A DNA stretch of 64,000 bases from Polaromonas sp. (GCA_013298945.1 JAAFJR010000003.1:124001-188000), one strand, 5' to 3'. Positions 18,315 through 28,353 are shown, numbered from the stretch's first letter. Notes: generated by a model not told the origin, from the sequence alone. Numbers and translations are program-made.

Positions 18315-18973
18315 CGTGCATTCAGACCTTCAAAGCAGGTTTTGAGCACCAAATCGATGATGGCGTCGTCTTTCAGCTGGTCATTGAGCCTCAAAAACTC
18401 CAAAACAGGGTCGCAAGCGCGGGCATACAAGGTGTAAAGCACGGCGATGGGCGGTAGCGTGGTGTTAAGGCTGCCATTTGCTTGCGCGGCTTCAATCCAG
18501 CCGCCTAAGTGGTCGCTTGCTTCCATCACGCCATCCATATAGGCTTTGTTGCCCATCAAAGTGGCGCGTAGGGTGGAATTTTGGCTGGGCAGTGAGGGCA
18601 TTTCGCCAGCGAGTTTGAGCTGCATCATCCAGCGGGCGGCAGCGCGCAGATTGGCTATGGGCGCAGCATCCGCCGGCAAGCTGCTCAAAAACGCTTGCGC
18701 GCGCTGCATCACATGCACCATGGCGGCGGCGGCGAGTTCTTCTTTGCTGGAAAAATGCTTGTACAGACTGGCTTTAGCGATGCCGACATTGGCGGCCACT
18801 TCGTCTACCGTCATGGCGTCAAAGCCTTTTTCCGCAAGCAGGCGGTTCACGGCTTGGACGATGGCGTCTTCCCGGGCCAGCAGCATTTGCGCTTTGAAAG
18901 AAACTTTGGCGGGCTTGGCCGAGGCTTTTGTGGTGGATGCAGAGGGGGCGGCTGGCATTTTATTAGGCTTCAT
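18311..18973 (-). CDS. TetR-family transcriptional regulator
   Basis: An N-terminal Ala/Lys-rich tail is followed by a TetR helix-turn-helix (EKGFDAMTVDEVAANVGIAK then ASLYKHFSSKEEL) and a ligand-binding domain. I start at ATG 18973 (MKPNKMPAAPS); the open frame upstream (to 19066) overlaps cobA and looks unlike the family. The stop overlaps the start of the Rieske fusion gene (ATGA), so both are cotranscribed and the regulator probably controls its own operon. Confidence 0.88.
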   Translation of the reverse strand: MKPNKMPAAPSASTTKASAKPAKVSFKAQMLLAREDAIVQAVNRLLAEKGFDAMTVDEVAANVGIAKASLYKHFSSKEELAAAAMVHVMQRAQAFLSSLPADAAPIANLRAAARWMMQLKLAGEMPSLPSQNSTLRATLMGNKAYMDGVMEASDHLGGWIEAAQANGSLNTTLPPIAVLYTLYARACDPVLEFLRLNDQLKDDAIIDLVLKTCFEGLNAR

Positions 18974-19020
18974 GTCTAAATTATAGTCATCATGGTCACA
19001 AAATGATAGCTCTGAACAAA

Positions 19021-19842
19021 TTATGACGCTGATGTTGTAACTGATGATAAAGCAGGTGTGTACCAAGCCAACTCGCGGTGCAAATTAACGACTTCACCCA
19101 CGATGATGAGGCAGGGCGAGGTGAAACCACTGGCTTTGACGCGTTCGGGCAAGTCGGTCAAGGTGCCAGTCAACACTTTTTGGGTGGCTGTGGTGCCGTC
19201 TTGCACGATGGCGATGGGGAAATCAGGTTTGGCACCGTGGGCGATAAGTTGACGGCAAATGTCTCTCAAACCAGACAATCCCATGTAAATCACCACGGTT
19301 TGATGGGGACGCGTCAGCGCGACCCAATCTAAATCGGCGCTGACAAAGTCGTTGGTTTCTTTGAGGTGCCCGGTCACAAACAAGCAAGTTTGCGCGTAGT
19401 CGCGGTGCGTCAGCGGAATGCCCGCGTAATTGGATACACCACTGGCAGCGGTGATGCCAGGCACGACCTCAAATGCGACGCCAGCTTTGACTAATTCTTG
19501 CAACTCTTCGCCACCGCGTCCGAAAATGAAAGGGTCGCCCCCTTTGAGGCGCACCACTTGTTTGCCCTCTTTGGCTAATTTGACCAGCAGGGCATTGATT
19601 TGCTCTTGCCGCAAGGTGTGCTCGTTACGTCGCTTGCCAGCGTAAATGCGCTCGGCGCTAGGTGGTAAAAAAGCCAGAACACCATCTGATACCAAGTGGT
19701 CGTAAACGACGACATCGGCTGCCGCCATGATGCGAACGGCGCGCAGGGTGAGCAGGTCTGGGTCGCCTGGTCCTGCTCCCACTAGGTAAACACGGCCTTG
19801 GCCTACAGTGGAAGCAATGCCGGAAGTAGAAGAAATGGTCAT
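19021..19842 (-). CDS. cobA: Uroporphyrinogen-III C-methyltransferase (SUMT)
   Basis: The protein has the SUMT family motifs [60 protein letters not shown] and [11 protein letters not shown]. These are the S-adenosylmethionine-binding and active-site regions of precorrin methylases. It makes precorrin-2 for sirohaem or cobalamin. There is no CysG-type dehydrogenase/ferrochelatase domain, so this is the stand-alone CobA form. The frame can start at TTG 19851, but ATG 19842 is more plausible. Confidence 0.94.
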   Translation of the reverse strand: MTISSTSGIASTVGQGRVYLVGAGPGDPDLLTLRAVRIMAAADVVVYDHLVSDGVLAFLPPSAERIYAGKRRNEHTLRQEQINALLVKLAKEGKQVVRLKGGDPFIFGRGGEELQELVKAGVAFEVVPGITAASGVSNYAGIPLTHRDYAQTCLFVTGHLKETNDFVSADLDWVALTRPHQTVVIYMGLSGLRDICRQLIAHGAKPDFPIAIVQDGTTATQKVLTGTLTDLPERVKASGFTSPCLIIVGEVVNLHRELAWYTPALSSVTTSAS

Positions 19843-19936
19843 ATGGCGCAAAATAAGGTAGACAATAGCTTACCCGAAGACGTTATGACTACGAGGTCTA
19901 ACTTTATTCAAATAGCTTATTCATATTGGACAACTT

Positions 19937-20263
19937 ATGCTTTTCAAATTCAAATCCAAAGCCACTGGCGACTTGATCATGCTGGAACCCAATGGCCGCC
20001 GCGTGCTGCAAATCATTGGCAAAGACCCAAGCACCACCGGCATTATTTTGCCAGCACAAATGCCAGCGGCTTTGGCTGCGCTGGAAAGTGCTGTTGCGGC
20101 AGAAGAAGCTGCCATCGAAGCTGCAAAAAATGCAAAAGTAGACGAGGAATGCATCAATCCGGCCGTGGTTGATGCTGTACCGCTACGCCAACGGGCTTTG
20201 CCGTTTATGGAGCTGTTAAAAAAATGCCGTGAAGCAAATGTAGAAATCGTTTGGGGCGTTTAA
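19937..20263 (+). CDS. DUF1840 domain protein
   Basis: This 108-residue protein starts MLFKFKSKATGDLIMLEP and matches my memory of the DUF1840 family, common in betaproteobacteria and of unknown function. The middle is an Ala/Glu-rich helix (AALAALESAVAAEEAAIEAA) and the end is LPFMELLKKCREANVEIVWGV (21 residues from 20198, shown here in two parts: LPFMELLKKCR and EANVEIVWGV). No signal peptide or membrane segment is visible. It is divergent from cobA and convergent with a Bug-type binding protein. Confidence 0.85.
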   Translation: MLFKFKSKATGDLIMLEPNGRRVLQIIGKDPSTTGIILPAQMPAALAALESAVAAEEAAIEAAKNAKVDEECINPAVVDAVPLRQRALPFMELLKKCREANVEIVWGV

Positions 20264-20272
20264 ATCACTGAT

Positions 20273-20290
20273 TTGATTTGGCCAAATCAA
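20273..20290. repeat. 18-bp perfect palindrome between convergent genes
   Basis: TTGATTTGGCCAAATCAA overlaps the stop of the minus-strand binding-protein gene. It may be a weak bidirectional terminator; there is no clear T run. Confidence 0.4.
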
Positions 20291-21306
20291 TCGACCTTTG
20301 CGCCAGAGACCTTCACCACTTGCGCCCATTTTTTAATTTCTGCAGAAATCATTTTGCTGAAATCTTGCGGACTGTTGCCGCCCGGAATCGCGCCTTGTGC
20401 CAAAAGCTTTTCTTTCACAGCTGCTGAATTGAGCGCCTTGGCCGACTCTTGTTGAATGCGATTGACAATATCTGGCGGCGTGCCGGCTGGTGCTAACAGT
20501 CCAAACCAGCTGCTGGCGTCAAAACCTTTCAACTTGCCTGCTTCTTCGATGGTCGGCACATCGGGCAACACGGCAGACCTTTGGGCGCTGGTGACAGCCA
20601 AGGCTTTCAGTTTGCCAGCTTTGATTTGCGGCAAAGCGCTGGGCAAGTTGTCAAACATCACATCCATCGTACCGCCAACCAAATCCAACAAGGCAGGGCC
20701 TGAGCCACGGTAGGGGAAATGGACGAGATAGGTGCCGCTCATGCTTTTGAACAGCTCACCCGCCAAATGGATGGACGTGCCATTGCCGCTGGAAGCCATG
20801 TTCAACTTGCCCGGGTTGGATTTGGCGTATTTGATGAAATCTGCCACGCTGTTGATGTTCAGCGCTTTAGCTTTGTCGGCGTTCATCACCATGACGTTGG
20901 GAACACCTGCGACCAAGGTAATCGGTGCAAAGTCTTTGACAGGGTCAAACGGCATTTTGTCGTACAGAGCGACATTAATGCCGTGCGTACCTACCGTGCC
21001 CATGAGCAAGGTGTAGCCATCGGCGGGAGATTTGGCGACGGCATCAGCGCCCACATTGCCGCCAGCGCCGGCTTTGTTTTCAACAATAAAGGTTTGACCA
21101 AATGCTTTGGACAGCTCGGGGGCCATAGCGCGAGCCAGTAAATCGGTCGTGCCGCCGGGCGCAAATGGGACTATGATTTTGACAGGTTTTGTGGGCCAAG
21201 CAGTCTGACTATATGTCTGAATTGCTATTAAATTAGTAGCAAATAAGCAGCTTGTCGCAATAAATTTCAATGCGCCGCGTTTCTGGACAGATGTTTTCAA
21301 TGCCAT
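20287..21306 (-). CDS. Bug-family (TctC) tripartite tricarboxylate transporter binding protein, paralogue 1
   Basis: The mature protein opens [19 protein letters not shown] and contains [30 protein letters not shown] and [20 protein letters not shown], all typical of Bug proteins. These periplasmic proteins bind carboxylates, amino acids or aromatic acids. A signal peptide of about 35 residues precedes it ([22 protein letters not shown]... in two parts). Part of that stretch resembles a degenerate 43-bp repeat. GGAG precedes ATG 21306. No TctA/TctB membrane subunits are encoded nearby. Confidence 0.92.
   Translation of the reverse strand: MALKTSVQKRGALKFIATSCLFATNLIAIQTYSQTAWPTKPVKIIVPFAPGGTTDLLARAMAPELSKAFGQTFIVENKAGAGGNVGADAVAKSPADGYTLLMGTVGTHGINVALYDKMPFDPVKDFAPITLVAGVPNVMVMNADKAKALNINSVADFIKYAKSNPGKLNMASSGNGTSIHLAGELFKSMSGTYLVHFPYRGSGPALLDLVGGTMDVMFDNLPSALPQIKAGKLKALAVTSAQRSAVLPDVPTIEEAGKLKGFDASSWFGLLAPAGTPPDIVNRIQQESAKALNSAAVKEKLLAQGAIPGGNSPQDFSKMISAEIKKWAQVVKVSGAKVD
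21224..21276 (-). repeat. Possible degenerate 43-bp repeat inside a signal-peptide coding region
   Basis: GCTATTAAATTAGTAGC followed after 20 bases by CGCAATAAATTTCAATGCGCC resembles the reverse repeat, with indels. The match is partial and may be chance. Confidence 0.3.
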
Positions 21307-21365
21307 TGGTGTATCTCCCGTATCGTTGAATATATTGGTTTGCTATCTCTGAATCATCTTGCCAT

Positions 21366-21394
21366 AAAAAAAGCCGCAAATTTGCGGCTTTTTT
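21366..21394. terminator. Rho-independent terminator after Bug paralogue 2
   Basis: AAAAAGCCGCAAA-TTTGCGGCTTTTTT is a perfect stem with a T run on the minus strand. It follows the 21416 stop and isolates the two Bug genes from each other. Confidence 0.9.
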
Positions 21395-21415
21395 GAGATT
21401 AACTAGCTAACGTGT

Positions 21416-22408
21416 TTAGTCAGCGTACACACCAGCAGCTTTGATGATCGGTGTCCACTTGGCGATTTCAGAAGCGACAAATTTTTTGTGCTCTGCTGGC
21501 TCAGTGCGTTTGTCAGTTACAACAACTGCGCCCAAACCTTCTTGTTTCTTGATGAACTCAGGGTCTTTCAAAGCAACTTTCAAAGCAGCGTTGATTTTGG
21601 CGAGCACGTCAGCAGGTGTGCCTTTAGGCGCGTACAAACCGTGCCAAATCGTCACTTCAAAACCTTTGAGGCCAGATTCTTGCAAGGTTGGCAAGTCTTT
21701 CAACGCTGGTGTAGTCAAACGCTTACCAGTTGTAACGGCAAACGCTTTGACTTTTTTAGCTTCAATTTGCGTTGTAGTATTGGTGGTTTGGTCACACATC
21801 AAGTCGATCTGGCCACCCATCAAATCCGTCATGGCTGGAGCTGTACCTTTATACGGCACGGTTGTCATATCAATTTGCACAGCGCTTTGAAACAGCAAGC
21901 CGCACAAATGCGATGCTGATCCAACACCTGCATTGCCGAGATTGATTTTGCCTTTGTTAGCCGTTAGCCAAGTTGAGAGTTCTTTGAAGTTCGCAGCTGG
22001 CAGTGTAGGCTTAGAAATCAGCGTCATTGGCACATCATTGATCATGCCCAAGTATTCAAAGTCGCTTTCGACTTTGAATGGCATATTGCGAACCAAGCCT
22101 GGCATGGTTGACATAGCAATATGGTGCACCATAAGCGTGTACCCATCAGGTGTGGCTTTAGCTAGTTTGTTGGCACCGATAGAGCCACCAGCACCGGCAG
22201 CACTGTCAATGATGATGCTGTTACCACCCAGAGGTTTGCGCATGGCTTCAGCCAAATCGCGCGCAACACGGTCAGTAGGACCTCCTGCTGCAAACGGCAC
22301 CACGATGGTGATGACTTTGTCTTTCAAGGGATAGTCGGTAGCTTGAGCACTAAACGAAGCTCCTACCAAAGCTGCACAAGCAAGCGTTACTGCTAATAAT
22401 TTTTTCAT
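21416..22408 (-). CDS. Bug-family (TctC) tripartite tricarboxylate transporter binding protein, paralogue 2
   Basis: A clear signal peptide (MKKLLAVTLACAALVGASFS then AQA) is followed by DKVITIVVPFAAGGPTDRVA, DSAAGAGGSIGANKLAKATP, DGYTLMVHHIAMS and VPYKGTAPAMTDLMGGQIDL, the usual Bug pattern. It is of the same family as the neighbour at 20287 but clearly diverged, and a terminator separates them. Ligand unknown; the protein would act in the periplasm. Confidence 0.93.
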   Translation of the reverse strand: MKKLLAVTLACAALVGASFSAQATDYPLKDKVITIVVPFAAGGPTDRVARDLAEAMRKPLGGNSIIIDSAAGAGGSIGANKLAKATPDGYTLMVHHIAMSTMPGLVRNMPFKVESDFEYLGMINDVPMTLISKPTLPAANFKELSTWLTANKGKINLGNAGVGSASHLCGLLFQSAVQIDMTTVPYKGTAPAMTDLMGGQIDLMCDQTTNTTTQIEAKKVKAFAVTTGKRLTTPALKDLPTLQESGLKGFEVTIWHGLYAPKGTPADVLAKINAALKVALKDPEFIKKQEGLGAVVVTDKRTEPAEHKKFVASEIAKWTPIIKAAGVYAD

Positions 22409-22573
22409 CGAAATATCCTAAATAAGTGGCAATTAAGCGGTAATTGAAAATCAATGCCATAGGTAAAAAGCACCGAGCCAGTACCATAACGGTCTCGAGT
22501 CCCTTTTGTGACTAGCACTAACCCTATGTATTGGCTACTATTTTAGCTTCGCGCGTCAAACTTCACGGATACT

Positions 22574-23866
22574 CTACTTATAGCTACGGGCATCCTCAAT
22601 CACCCGACCGTCGTTAGGCAAGCTGCCAGGTGCGAAAAGGGTTACCGTTCCACGAAGTTTGGTGACATCTCGGATGGCTTCGCTGATTTTCTCAAGCAAA
22701 TCTTCAGCTTCGTTGTGCTTTGCAGTTTCAACTTGCAAGGTCATGCGGTCATCGGCCATTTCACCGCTGACCACCAAACGGGCTTTCACAACGTCTGGAA
22801 ACCGCTTGGCAATGGTTGCAACTTGGCTAGGATGCACAAACATGCCGCGAATTTTGGTAGTTTGATCAGCACGCCCCATCCAGCCTTTGATGCGGGTATT
22901 GGTGCGGCCGGTGGGGCAATGACCTGGCAAAACGGCAGACAAATCGCCAGTGCCAAAGCGAATCAAGGGGTAATCGGTATTGAAGGTTGTGACCACCAAC
23001 TCGCCAACTTCGCCTTCAGCAACCGGGTCACCTGTTCCAGGGGTGACGATTTCAACAAGTACGCCCTCGTCAATCACCAAGCCTTCGCGGGCACTAGTTT
23101 CATAAGCAATCAAACCCAAATCAGCGGTAGCGTAACACTGGTAAGCTGCGACGCCGCGCTCAGCAAACCAATCGCGCAAACTCGGTGGGCAAGCTTCGCC
23201 AGAGACCAAGGCTTTGGTCACACTGGGAAGTGCCACACCCATTTCAGCGGCTTTTTCTAGGATGATTTTCAGAAAACTAGGTGTACCGACATAACCAGCC
23301 GGTTCCAGCTCTGCCATGGCTTGCACTTGTTGCTCGGTTTGCCCCGTTCCCGCCGGAAAAACGGTACAACCCAACGCATGTGCGCCAGACTCCATCATCG
23401 CGCCAGCTGGCGTGAAGTGGTAGCTAAAACAGTTATGAATCAAGTCCCCGGCTTTAAAGCCAGCGGCGGCCAAGGCTCTTGCCGAACGCCAATAATCCAA
23501 TTGCTTGCCTTCGGGTTCATAAATCGTGCCTGGACTGGCAAACACCCGCAACATATTCGCACCAAAACCGATTCTGCTAAAGCCGCCAAAAACATGGCTT
23601 GCCGTCACTTCGCTATCGGCACTACGTTTACTACGTGCAGCTTTTTGTCGCTCTAACAACTCGGTTTTACGCGTCACCGGCAACCGCGCCAAAGCAGCTC
23701 TGCTAGTAACCGCCGTCGCATCTAACCCGGCCAATATCTCCGCAAACGCCTCACTGGTCTGCTGCGCGTGTTTGATTTGCTGCGACAAGGCTTGGAGTTG
23801 GACGCGCTCGCGGTCTGCATGGGGTCGCTTTTCTGCTGCAAGGAGCATGCTGTAAAAATCACTCAT
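22574..23866 (-). CDS. Phenylacetate-CoA-ligase-like AMP-forming enzyme
   Basis: This 430-residue protein resembles PaaK-type ligases: TPSFLKIILEKAAE, LVSGEACPPSLRDWF, GELVVTTFNTDYPLIRFGTGD and the C-terminal GRADQTTKIRGMFVHPSQV. It would activate an aromatic or other carboxylic acid to its CoA thioester. ATG 23866 overlaps the TGA of the ATPase gene (ATGA); a further upstream start in that gene is unlikely. It is the last gene of the second LIV operon, which also starts with an acyl-CoA ligase gene, so the operon encodes two different CoA ligases. Confidence 0.85.
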   Translation of the reverse strand: MSDFYSMLLAAEKRPHADRERVQLQALSQQIKHAQQTSEAFAEILAGLDATAVTSRAALARLPVTRKTELLERQKAARSKRSADSEVTASHVFGGFSRIGFGANMLRVFASPGTIYEPEGKQLDYWRSARALAAAGFKAGDLIHNCFSYHFTPAGAMMESGAHALGCTVFPAGTGQTEQQVQAMAELEPAGYVGTPSFLKIILEKAAEMGVALPSVTKALVSGEACPPSLRDWFAERGVAAYQCYATADLGLIAYETSAREGLVIDEGVLVEIVTPGTGDPVAEGEVGELVVTTFNTDYPLIRFGTGDLSAVLPGHCPTGRTNTRIKGWMGRADQTTKIRGMFVHPSQVATIAKRFPDVVKARLVVSGEMADDRMTLQVETAKHNEAEDLLEKISEAIRDVTKLRGTVTLFAPGSLPNDGRVIEDARSYK

Positions 23867-24708
23867 GCTAACCAACGTTTTCTACGTTTATAGCTCTTAC
23901 CGTCTTTGAACGATTTACGCTCGCCGCCGCCTACGCCCAAGTAAAACTCTTTCACGTCTTCGTTGTTGGCAAGGTCGCTGGCTTTACCGTCCATCACCAC
24001 ACGACCACTTTCCATGATGTAGCCGTAGTCCGCATATTTCAAAGCCATGTTGGTGTTTTGTTCTGCCAACAAAAAGGTTACTTTTTCGCGTTGGTTCAGG
24101 TCTTTCACAATCTCAAAAACCTCCTCTACAATTTGCGGCGCCAAGCCCATGGAGGGTTCATCAAGCAACACCATGGTTGGATTGGCCATCAGTGCACGAC
24201 CAATGGCGCACATTTGCTGCTCACCACCGGAGGTATATGCCGCTTGGCTGGTTCGGCGCGTTTTGAGACGCGGAAAATAGTTGTAAACTTTTTCTAAGCT
24301 AGCCTCAACCTCTGCTTTGTTTTTACGGGTGTAGCCGCCTGTGAGCAGATTTTCTTCAATGGTTAAATGCGCAAAGCAATGGCGGCCTTCCATAACTTGG
24401 ACGACGCCGCGTTGCACCAAGTCCGCTGGACTTAAATTTTCAATGCGCTCACCCCTCAGCTCAATCGTACCTTTGGTGACTGCACCGCGCTCACCTTGAA
24501 GCAAATTTGAAACTGCTCGCAAAGTCGTTGTTTTACCTGCGCCATTGCCGCCTAAAATGGCGACAATTTTGCCTTCAGGCACGTTCAGCGAGACGCCTTT
24601 GAGAACCAAGATAACGTGGTTATAAATAACCTCGATACCGTTCACGTTTAATACGATATTCGGCTCAGTCGTTCCCGCCAAGGGCGTTGATGTTTGGGGT
24701 GTAGTCAT
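23863..24708 (-). CDS. LIV-type ABC transporter ATPase (LivF-like), operon 2
   Basis: Walker A GGNGAGKTT, signature TSGGEQQMCAIGRAL and Walker B MVLLDEPSMGLAP define an ABC ATPase of the LivF branch. A 20-residue N-terminal extension and a basic C-terminal tail (KSYKRRKRWLA) are extra. It follows the binding-protein gene by about 140 bp and overlaps the PaaK-like gene by four bases. Confidence 0.92.
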   Translation of the reverse strand: MTTPQTSTPLAGTTEPNIVLNVNGIEVIYNHVILVLKGVSLNVPEGKIVAILGGNGAGKTTTLRAVSNLLQGERGAVTKGTIELRGERIENLSPADLVQRGVVQVMEGRHCFAHLTIEENLLTGGYTRKNKAEVEASLEKVYNYFPRLKTRRTSQAAYTSGGEQQMCAIGRALMANPTMVLLDEPSMGLAPQIVEEVFEIVKDLNQREKVTFLLAEQNTNMALKYADYGYIMESGRVVMDGKASDLANNEDVKEFYLGVGGGERKSFKDGKSYKRRKRWLA

Positions 24709-24851
24709 AGTGTCATACGTGAAAAATTTTCAAACCAAACGACAGCACTCTAATTTCAAGTTAAAAGAAATTTAATGGAATCAAAGCGCTGGCATTTGTT
24801 GGCTGACAAATCGTTAAATTTGCCAGCCACACAAAATCTCAAATCATCTGA

Positions 24852-26168
24852 TTACGATTGGCAATCAGCCGGTGTACGAGGCGTCAACTTCTTGTCGGCT
24901 GCGTACTTTGCCGCTGTGGCTTTCACCAATGGCTTCAAGATTTGCTCATCCGCTTGCAACCAGTCAGACGTGAAGCCCCACTTTTTGCCATCCCATGTGT
25001 GTACACGCGCCCAGTTAGAGCCCATGTGGTCCACACACGATGTGCTGATTGGGCGCATGACGCCAGCGAAACCTAAGCCATCAAGCTTAGACTGAGTCAA
25101 ATTCAAGTTTTCTAAGCCCCAACGCACTTGCTCACCCGACATAACTTTGCCTTTGCCGAAACGCTCTTGTGCAGAGCGGACGCCCTCGATTGCCATCATG
25201 GCGCTCATCGCCCCGCGCATATAGAGCACTTGACCGACTTCGTCTTTAGGGCCAGTGCCTACGCCTTTGTCATGCACCATGGCCAAAATGTCTTTCACAA
25301 CTTTTGAATTTGGCTCTGCACCGTGCTGCATGGTCACCGCGTTGTAGCCTTTAGCGCCTTCGCCTACGTCTTTCACATCTGGCTCAGCACCCGACCACCA
25401 CACACCGTACATTTTTTCACGTGGATAGCCCGTGGCTTGCGCTTCTTTGAGGGCGGTGGAATTCATCACGCCCCAGCCCCACAACAGGGTGAAATCTGGC
25501 TTAGATTGGCGCACTTGCAACCATGTCGCTTTTTGTTCAACGCCCGGCGCAGTCACGGGTAGCAATTGCAACTCAAAACCCAGCTGACGGCTACGCTCTT
25601 GCAACAAAGCGATTGGCTCTTTGCCGTAGGGGCTGTCGTGGTAAACCAAGGCAATCTTTTTGCCTTTGAGCTTGTCCAAGCCGCCTTCTTTTTTACCGAT
25701 GTGCTGCACCAGCGCATCAGCTGCGAGCCAATAAGTTCCAGCCAATGGGAAGTTCCACTTAAACACTGTCCCGTCTTGGCTCTCGCTGCGACCATAGCCT
25801 GCTGTAACCAATGGAATTTTGTCGCCAGGTGCTTTTTCAGTCAATGCAAAAGTCGCGCCTGTAGACAAGGGCTGGAACACAGTTGCCCCACCATTTTTTC
25901 CCTTCAAGCGCTCGTAACATTCCACGCTACGCGCTGTATCGTAGCCTGTTTCGCACTCTTCAAACGACACCATCACTTTGTTAATGCCGCCTCGCGCATT
26001 GACCAATTTCAAATAGTCAACGTAACCGTTGGCGAAAGGCACGCCGTTAGGAGCGTAAGCACCTGTGCGGTAGGACAGCACAGGGAAAAATTGCTCTTTG
26101 GCCTGAGCGAAGGCTGTGGCACCAACAGCGACCAAAGTGGCAGCAAGTGCAAGGCTACGAAGTTTCAT
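24852..26168 (-). CDS. LIV-type ABC transporter substrate-binding protein, operon 2
   Basis: A signal peptide (MKLRSLALAATLVAVGATAF, then AQA) precedes a large Peripla_BP_6-type domain (FPVLSYRTGAYAPNGVPFAN; FEECETGYDTARSVECYERL). At 438 residues it is longer than LivK proteins and shows little similarity by eye to the operon 1 protein, so a different ligand is expected. ATG 26168 has TTGGAG nine bases upstream and is preferred to the longer frame. It acts in the periplasm with the permeases encoded upstream. Confidence 0.9.
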   Translation of the reverse strand: MKLRSLALAATLVAVGATAFAQAKEQFFPVLSYRTGAYAPNGVPFANGYVDYLKLVNARGGINKVMVSFEECETGYDTARSVECYERLKGKNGGATVFQPLSTGATFALTEKAPGDKIPLVTAGYGRSESQDGTVFKWNFPLAGTYWLAADALVQHIGKKEGGLDKLKGKKIALVYHDSPYGKEPIALLQERSRQLGFELQLLPVTAPGVEQKATWLQVRQSKPDFTLLWGWGVMNSTALKEAQATGYPREKMYGVWWSGAEPDVKDVGEGAKGYNAVTMQHGAEPNSKVVKDILAMVHDKGVGTGPKDEVGQVLYMRGAMSAMMAIEGVRSAQERFGKGKVMSGEQVRWGLENLNLTQSKLDGLGFAGVMRPISTSCVDHMGSNWARVHTWDGKKWGFTSDWLQADEQILKPLVKATAAKYAADKKLTPRTPADCQS

Positions 26169-26284
26169 TTTTAAAATCTCCAAATGTAATAGCACAAGTG
26201 TGCTTATGGTTAACGAACGAAAAAGAACAAACGAAATCAGTACATACCCGCAATCGCATGGCTAAGATTCAATGCGCTTAGAAC

Positions 26285-27361
26285 TCAATGAGGGAAGGGC
26301 CACAGACGCAATTTTTGCTTACCGACGGCCCACAACTTTGCCAAGCCATGGGGCTCAACTATCAAAAACCACACAATCAGCGCACCAAAAATCATCAACT
26401 CAGCATGAGATGCTGCAGCTGTCGAAACATCTATTCCGAACAAGCCGCCCAAAAAGGGTAAAAATTGATTCAAAAATATCGGAAGCAGTACGATAAACGC
26501 GGCTCCAAAGAAGCTGCCCATGATGGAGCCCATGCCGCCGATGATGACCATGAACAACAGTCGGAACGACATGTCTACAGAAAACGCCGCTGGCTCCCAC
26601 GCTCCTAGGTATACAAATCCCCACAATGCGCCCGCAATCCCAATTATGAATGAGCTAACAGCAAACGCGCTCAGCTTGGCGTACATGGGGCGAATACCGA
26701 TCACGGCAGCGGCTACATCCATATCCCGAATCGCCATCCACTCGCGCCCAATAGCACTGCGAACTAGATTTTTTGCCATCAAGCCTAATACGCTTAAGAC
26801 TGCCAAACAGAATAAATATTTAGAAACTGGGCTTTCAATTTGGAAGCCAAATACTTGTAAGCCCGACACAGAGACTGAGCCCGAAGGCGAATCGTTGGTA
26901 AACCATTTGATGCGCAAAAACATCCAATCGCTAAAGAATTGCGCAGCCAAAGTTGCCACCGCCAAATACAAGCCTTTAACGCGCAAACTTGGCAAACCAA
27001 ACAAAATACCAAAGGCTGTAGAGCACAAGCCACCCAGAATCAAAGCGGGAATCAGTGGCATGTTAGGAACACGCACAAAGAAGTTAAACGCAGCATAAGC
27101 ACCCACCGCCATAAACGCGCCCGAGCCCAAAGAAATTTGACCGCAATAACCAACCAAGATGTTCACCCCAAGAGCTGCTAAGGCCATTATCAAAAAGGGT
27201 ATAAAAATGGCGCGAAACATGTAGTCACTGCCCAGCAAAGGCACCGCTATAAATGCAAACGCCATAAGTGCAAGAACCGCCCAGCGGTCTTGCGCAATCG
27301 GAAAGATTTGCTGGTCAGCGCGGTAATTGGTCTTGAATTGACCGTTTTCTCTGTAAAACAT
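26285..27361 (-). CDS. LIV-type ABC transporter permease (LivM-like), operon 2
   Basis: This polytopic 358-residue protein has LGVNILVGYCGQISLGSGAF and LLFMVIIGGMGSIMGSFFGA, the LivM hallmark segments, and LPSLRVKGLYLAVATLA in between. It follows the LivH-like permease gene by about 60 bp. A hydrophilic N-terminus of about 28 residues precedes the first membrane segment. Confidence 0.92.
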   Translation of the reverse strand: MFYRENGQFKTNYRADQQIFPIAQDRWAVLALMAFAFIAVPLLGSDYMFRAIFIPFLIMALAALGVNILVGYCGQISLGSGAFMAVGAYAAFNFFVRVPNMPLIPALILGGLCSTAFGILFGLPSLRVKGLYLAVATLAAQFFSDWMFLRIKWFTNDSPSGSVSVSGLQVFGFQIESPVSKYLFCLAVLSVLGLMAKNLVRSAIGREWMAIRDMDVAAAVIGIRPMYAKLSAFAVSSFIIGIAGALWGFVYLGAWEPAAFSVDMSFRLLFMVIIGGMGSIMGSFFGAAFIVLLPIFLNQFLPFLGGLFGIDVSTAAASHAELMIFGALIVWFLIVEPHGLAKLWAVGKQKLRLWPFPH

Positions 27362-27423
27362 TTTTTAAACTGCTTTTAATTTAGATATGTAAGGGTAGTT
27401 TTGCGTTTGATAAGTTCAATCAT

Positions 27424-28353
27424 TTACACGCGATCAATGATTTTTTCACCGAACAAACCTTGTGGGCGGAACAGCAAGAAAACCAAGGCAAGTACGTAGG
27501 CAAACCAAATCTCTATGCCTCCACCCACATAGGGACCAAGAAAGACCTCAGACAATTTTTCACCAACACCAATAATCAAACCACCAATAATCGCACCAGG
27601 TACAGATGTCAAGCCACCCAAAATCACAACCGGTAAAGCACGCAAAGCAACCGTGGTTAACGAAAATTGCACACCCAATTTAGAGCCCCAAATCATGCCA
27701 GCCACCAAGGCCACAATACCGGCCACAAACCAAACAATCACCCAAATACGGTTTAACGGAATGCCAATACTTTGTGCTGCTTGGTGGTCATCCGCTACAG
27801 CACGAAGTGCGCGACCGGTTGCCGTTTTTTGAAAAAACATGCTGAGCGCAGCGACCAATACAGCAGCAATTAAGGCGGCATAAAGATCTTCTTTGTTGAT
27901 CAAAATACCCCCTTCAAACATTTTCTCGAACGCCATGATGGGCTCTTTGGGCATACCGATATCAATTTTGTAAATATCACTGCCAAAGATAGTCTGCCCT
28001 AAGCCATCCAAAAAGTAGCTGATGCCCAAGGTTGCCATCAGCAACGTTGTGCCTTCTTGATTGACTAAATGTCTCAATGCAAGTTTTTCAATTGCCCACG
28101 CTACCACAAACATGATCAGGCTGGCAATGACAAAGGCAGCGATATTGGCAAAAACGGGACTGTTGATACCCGTCCATGCGGGAATCCAAACAGCAAACCG
28201 TGCCATGGCTAACGCTGCAAACAGAACCATTGCACCTTGCGAAAAATTAAACACGCCAGAGGCTTTGAAAATCAACACAAAGCCCAGAGCGACCAATGAG
28301 TACAACATGCCAGCCATCAGGCCGCCCAATAATGTTTCTAGAAAAAATGCCAT
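27424..28353 (-). CDS. LIV-type ABC transporter permease (LivH-like), operon 2
   Basis: The N-terminus (LLGGLMAGMLYSLVALGFVL) and LPVVILGGLTSVPGAIIGGL identify a LivH-type permease of 309 residues with about eight membrane segments. It lies between the LivG-like ATPase gene upstream and the LivM-like permease gene downstream, in the same transcription direction. Confidence 0.92.
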   Translation of the reverse strand: MAFFLETLLGGLMAGMLYSLVALGFVLIFKASGVFNFSQGAMVLFAALAMARFAVWIPAWTGINSPVFANIAAFVIASLIMFVVAWAIEKLALRHLVNQEGTTLLMATLGISYFLDGLGQTIFGSDIYKIDIGMPKEPIMAFEKMFEGGILINKEDLYAALIAAVLVAALSMFFQKTATGRALRAVADDHQAAQSIGIPLNRIWVIVWFVAGIVALVAGMIWGSKLGVQFSLTTVALRALPVVILGGLTSVPGAIIGGLIIGVGEKLSEVFLGPYVGGGIEIWFAYVLALVFLLFRPQGLFGEKIIDRV

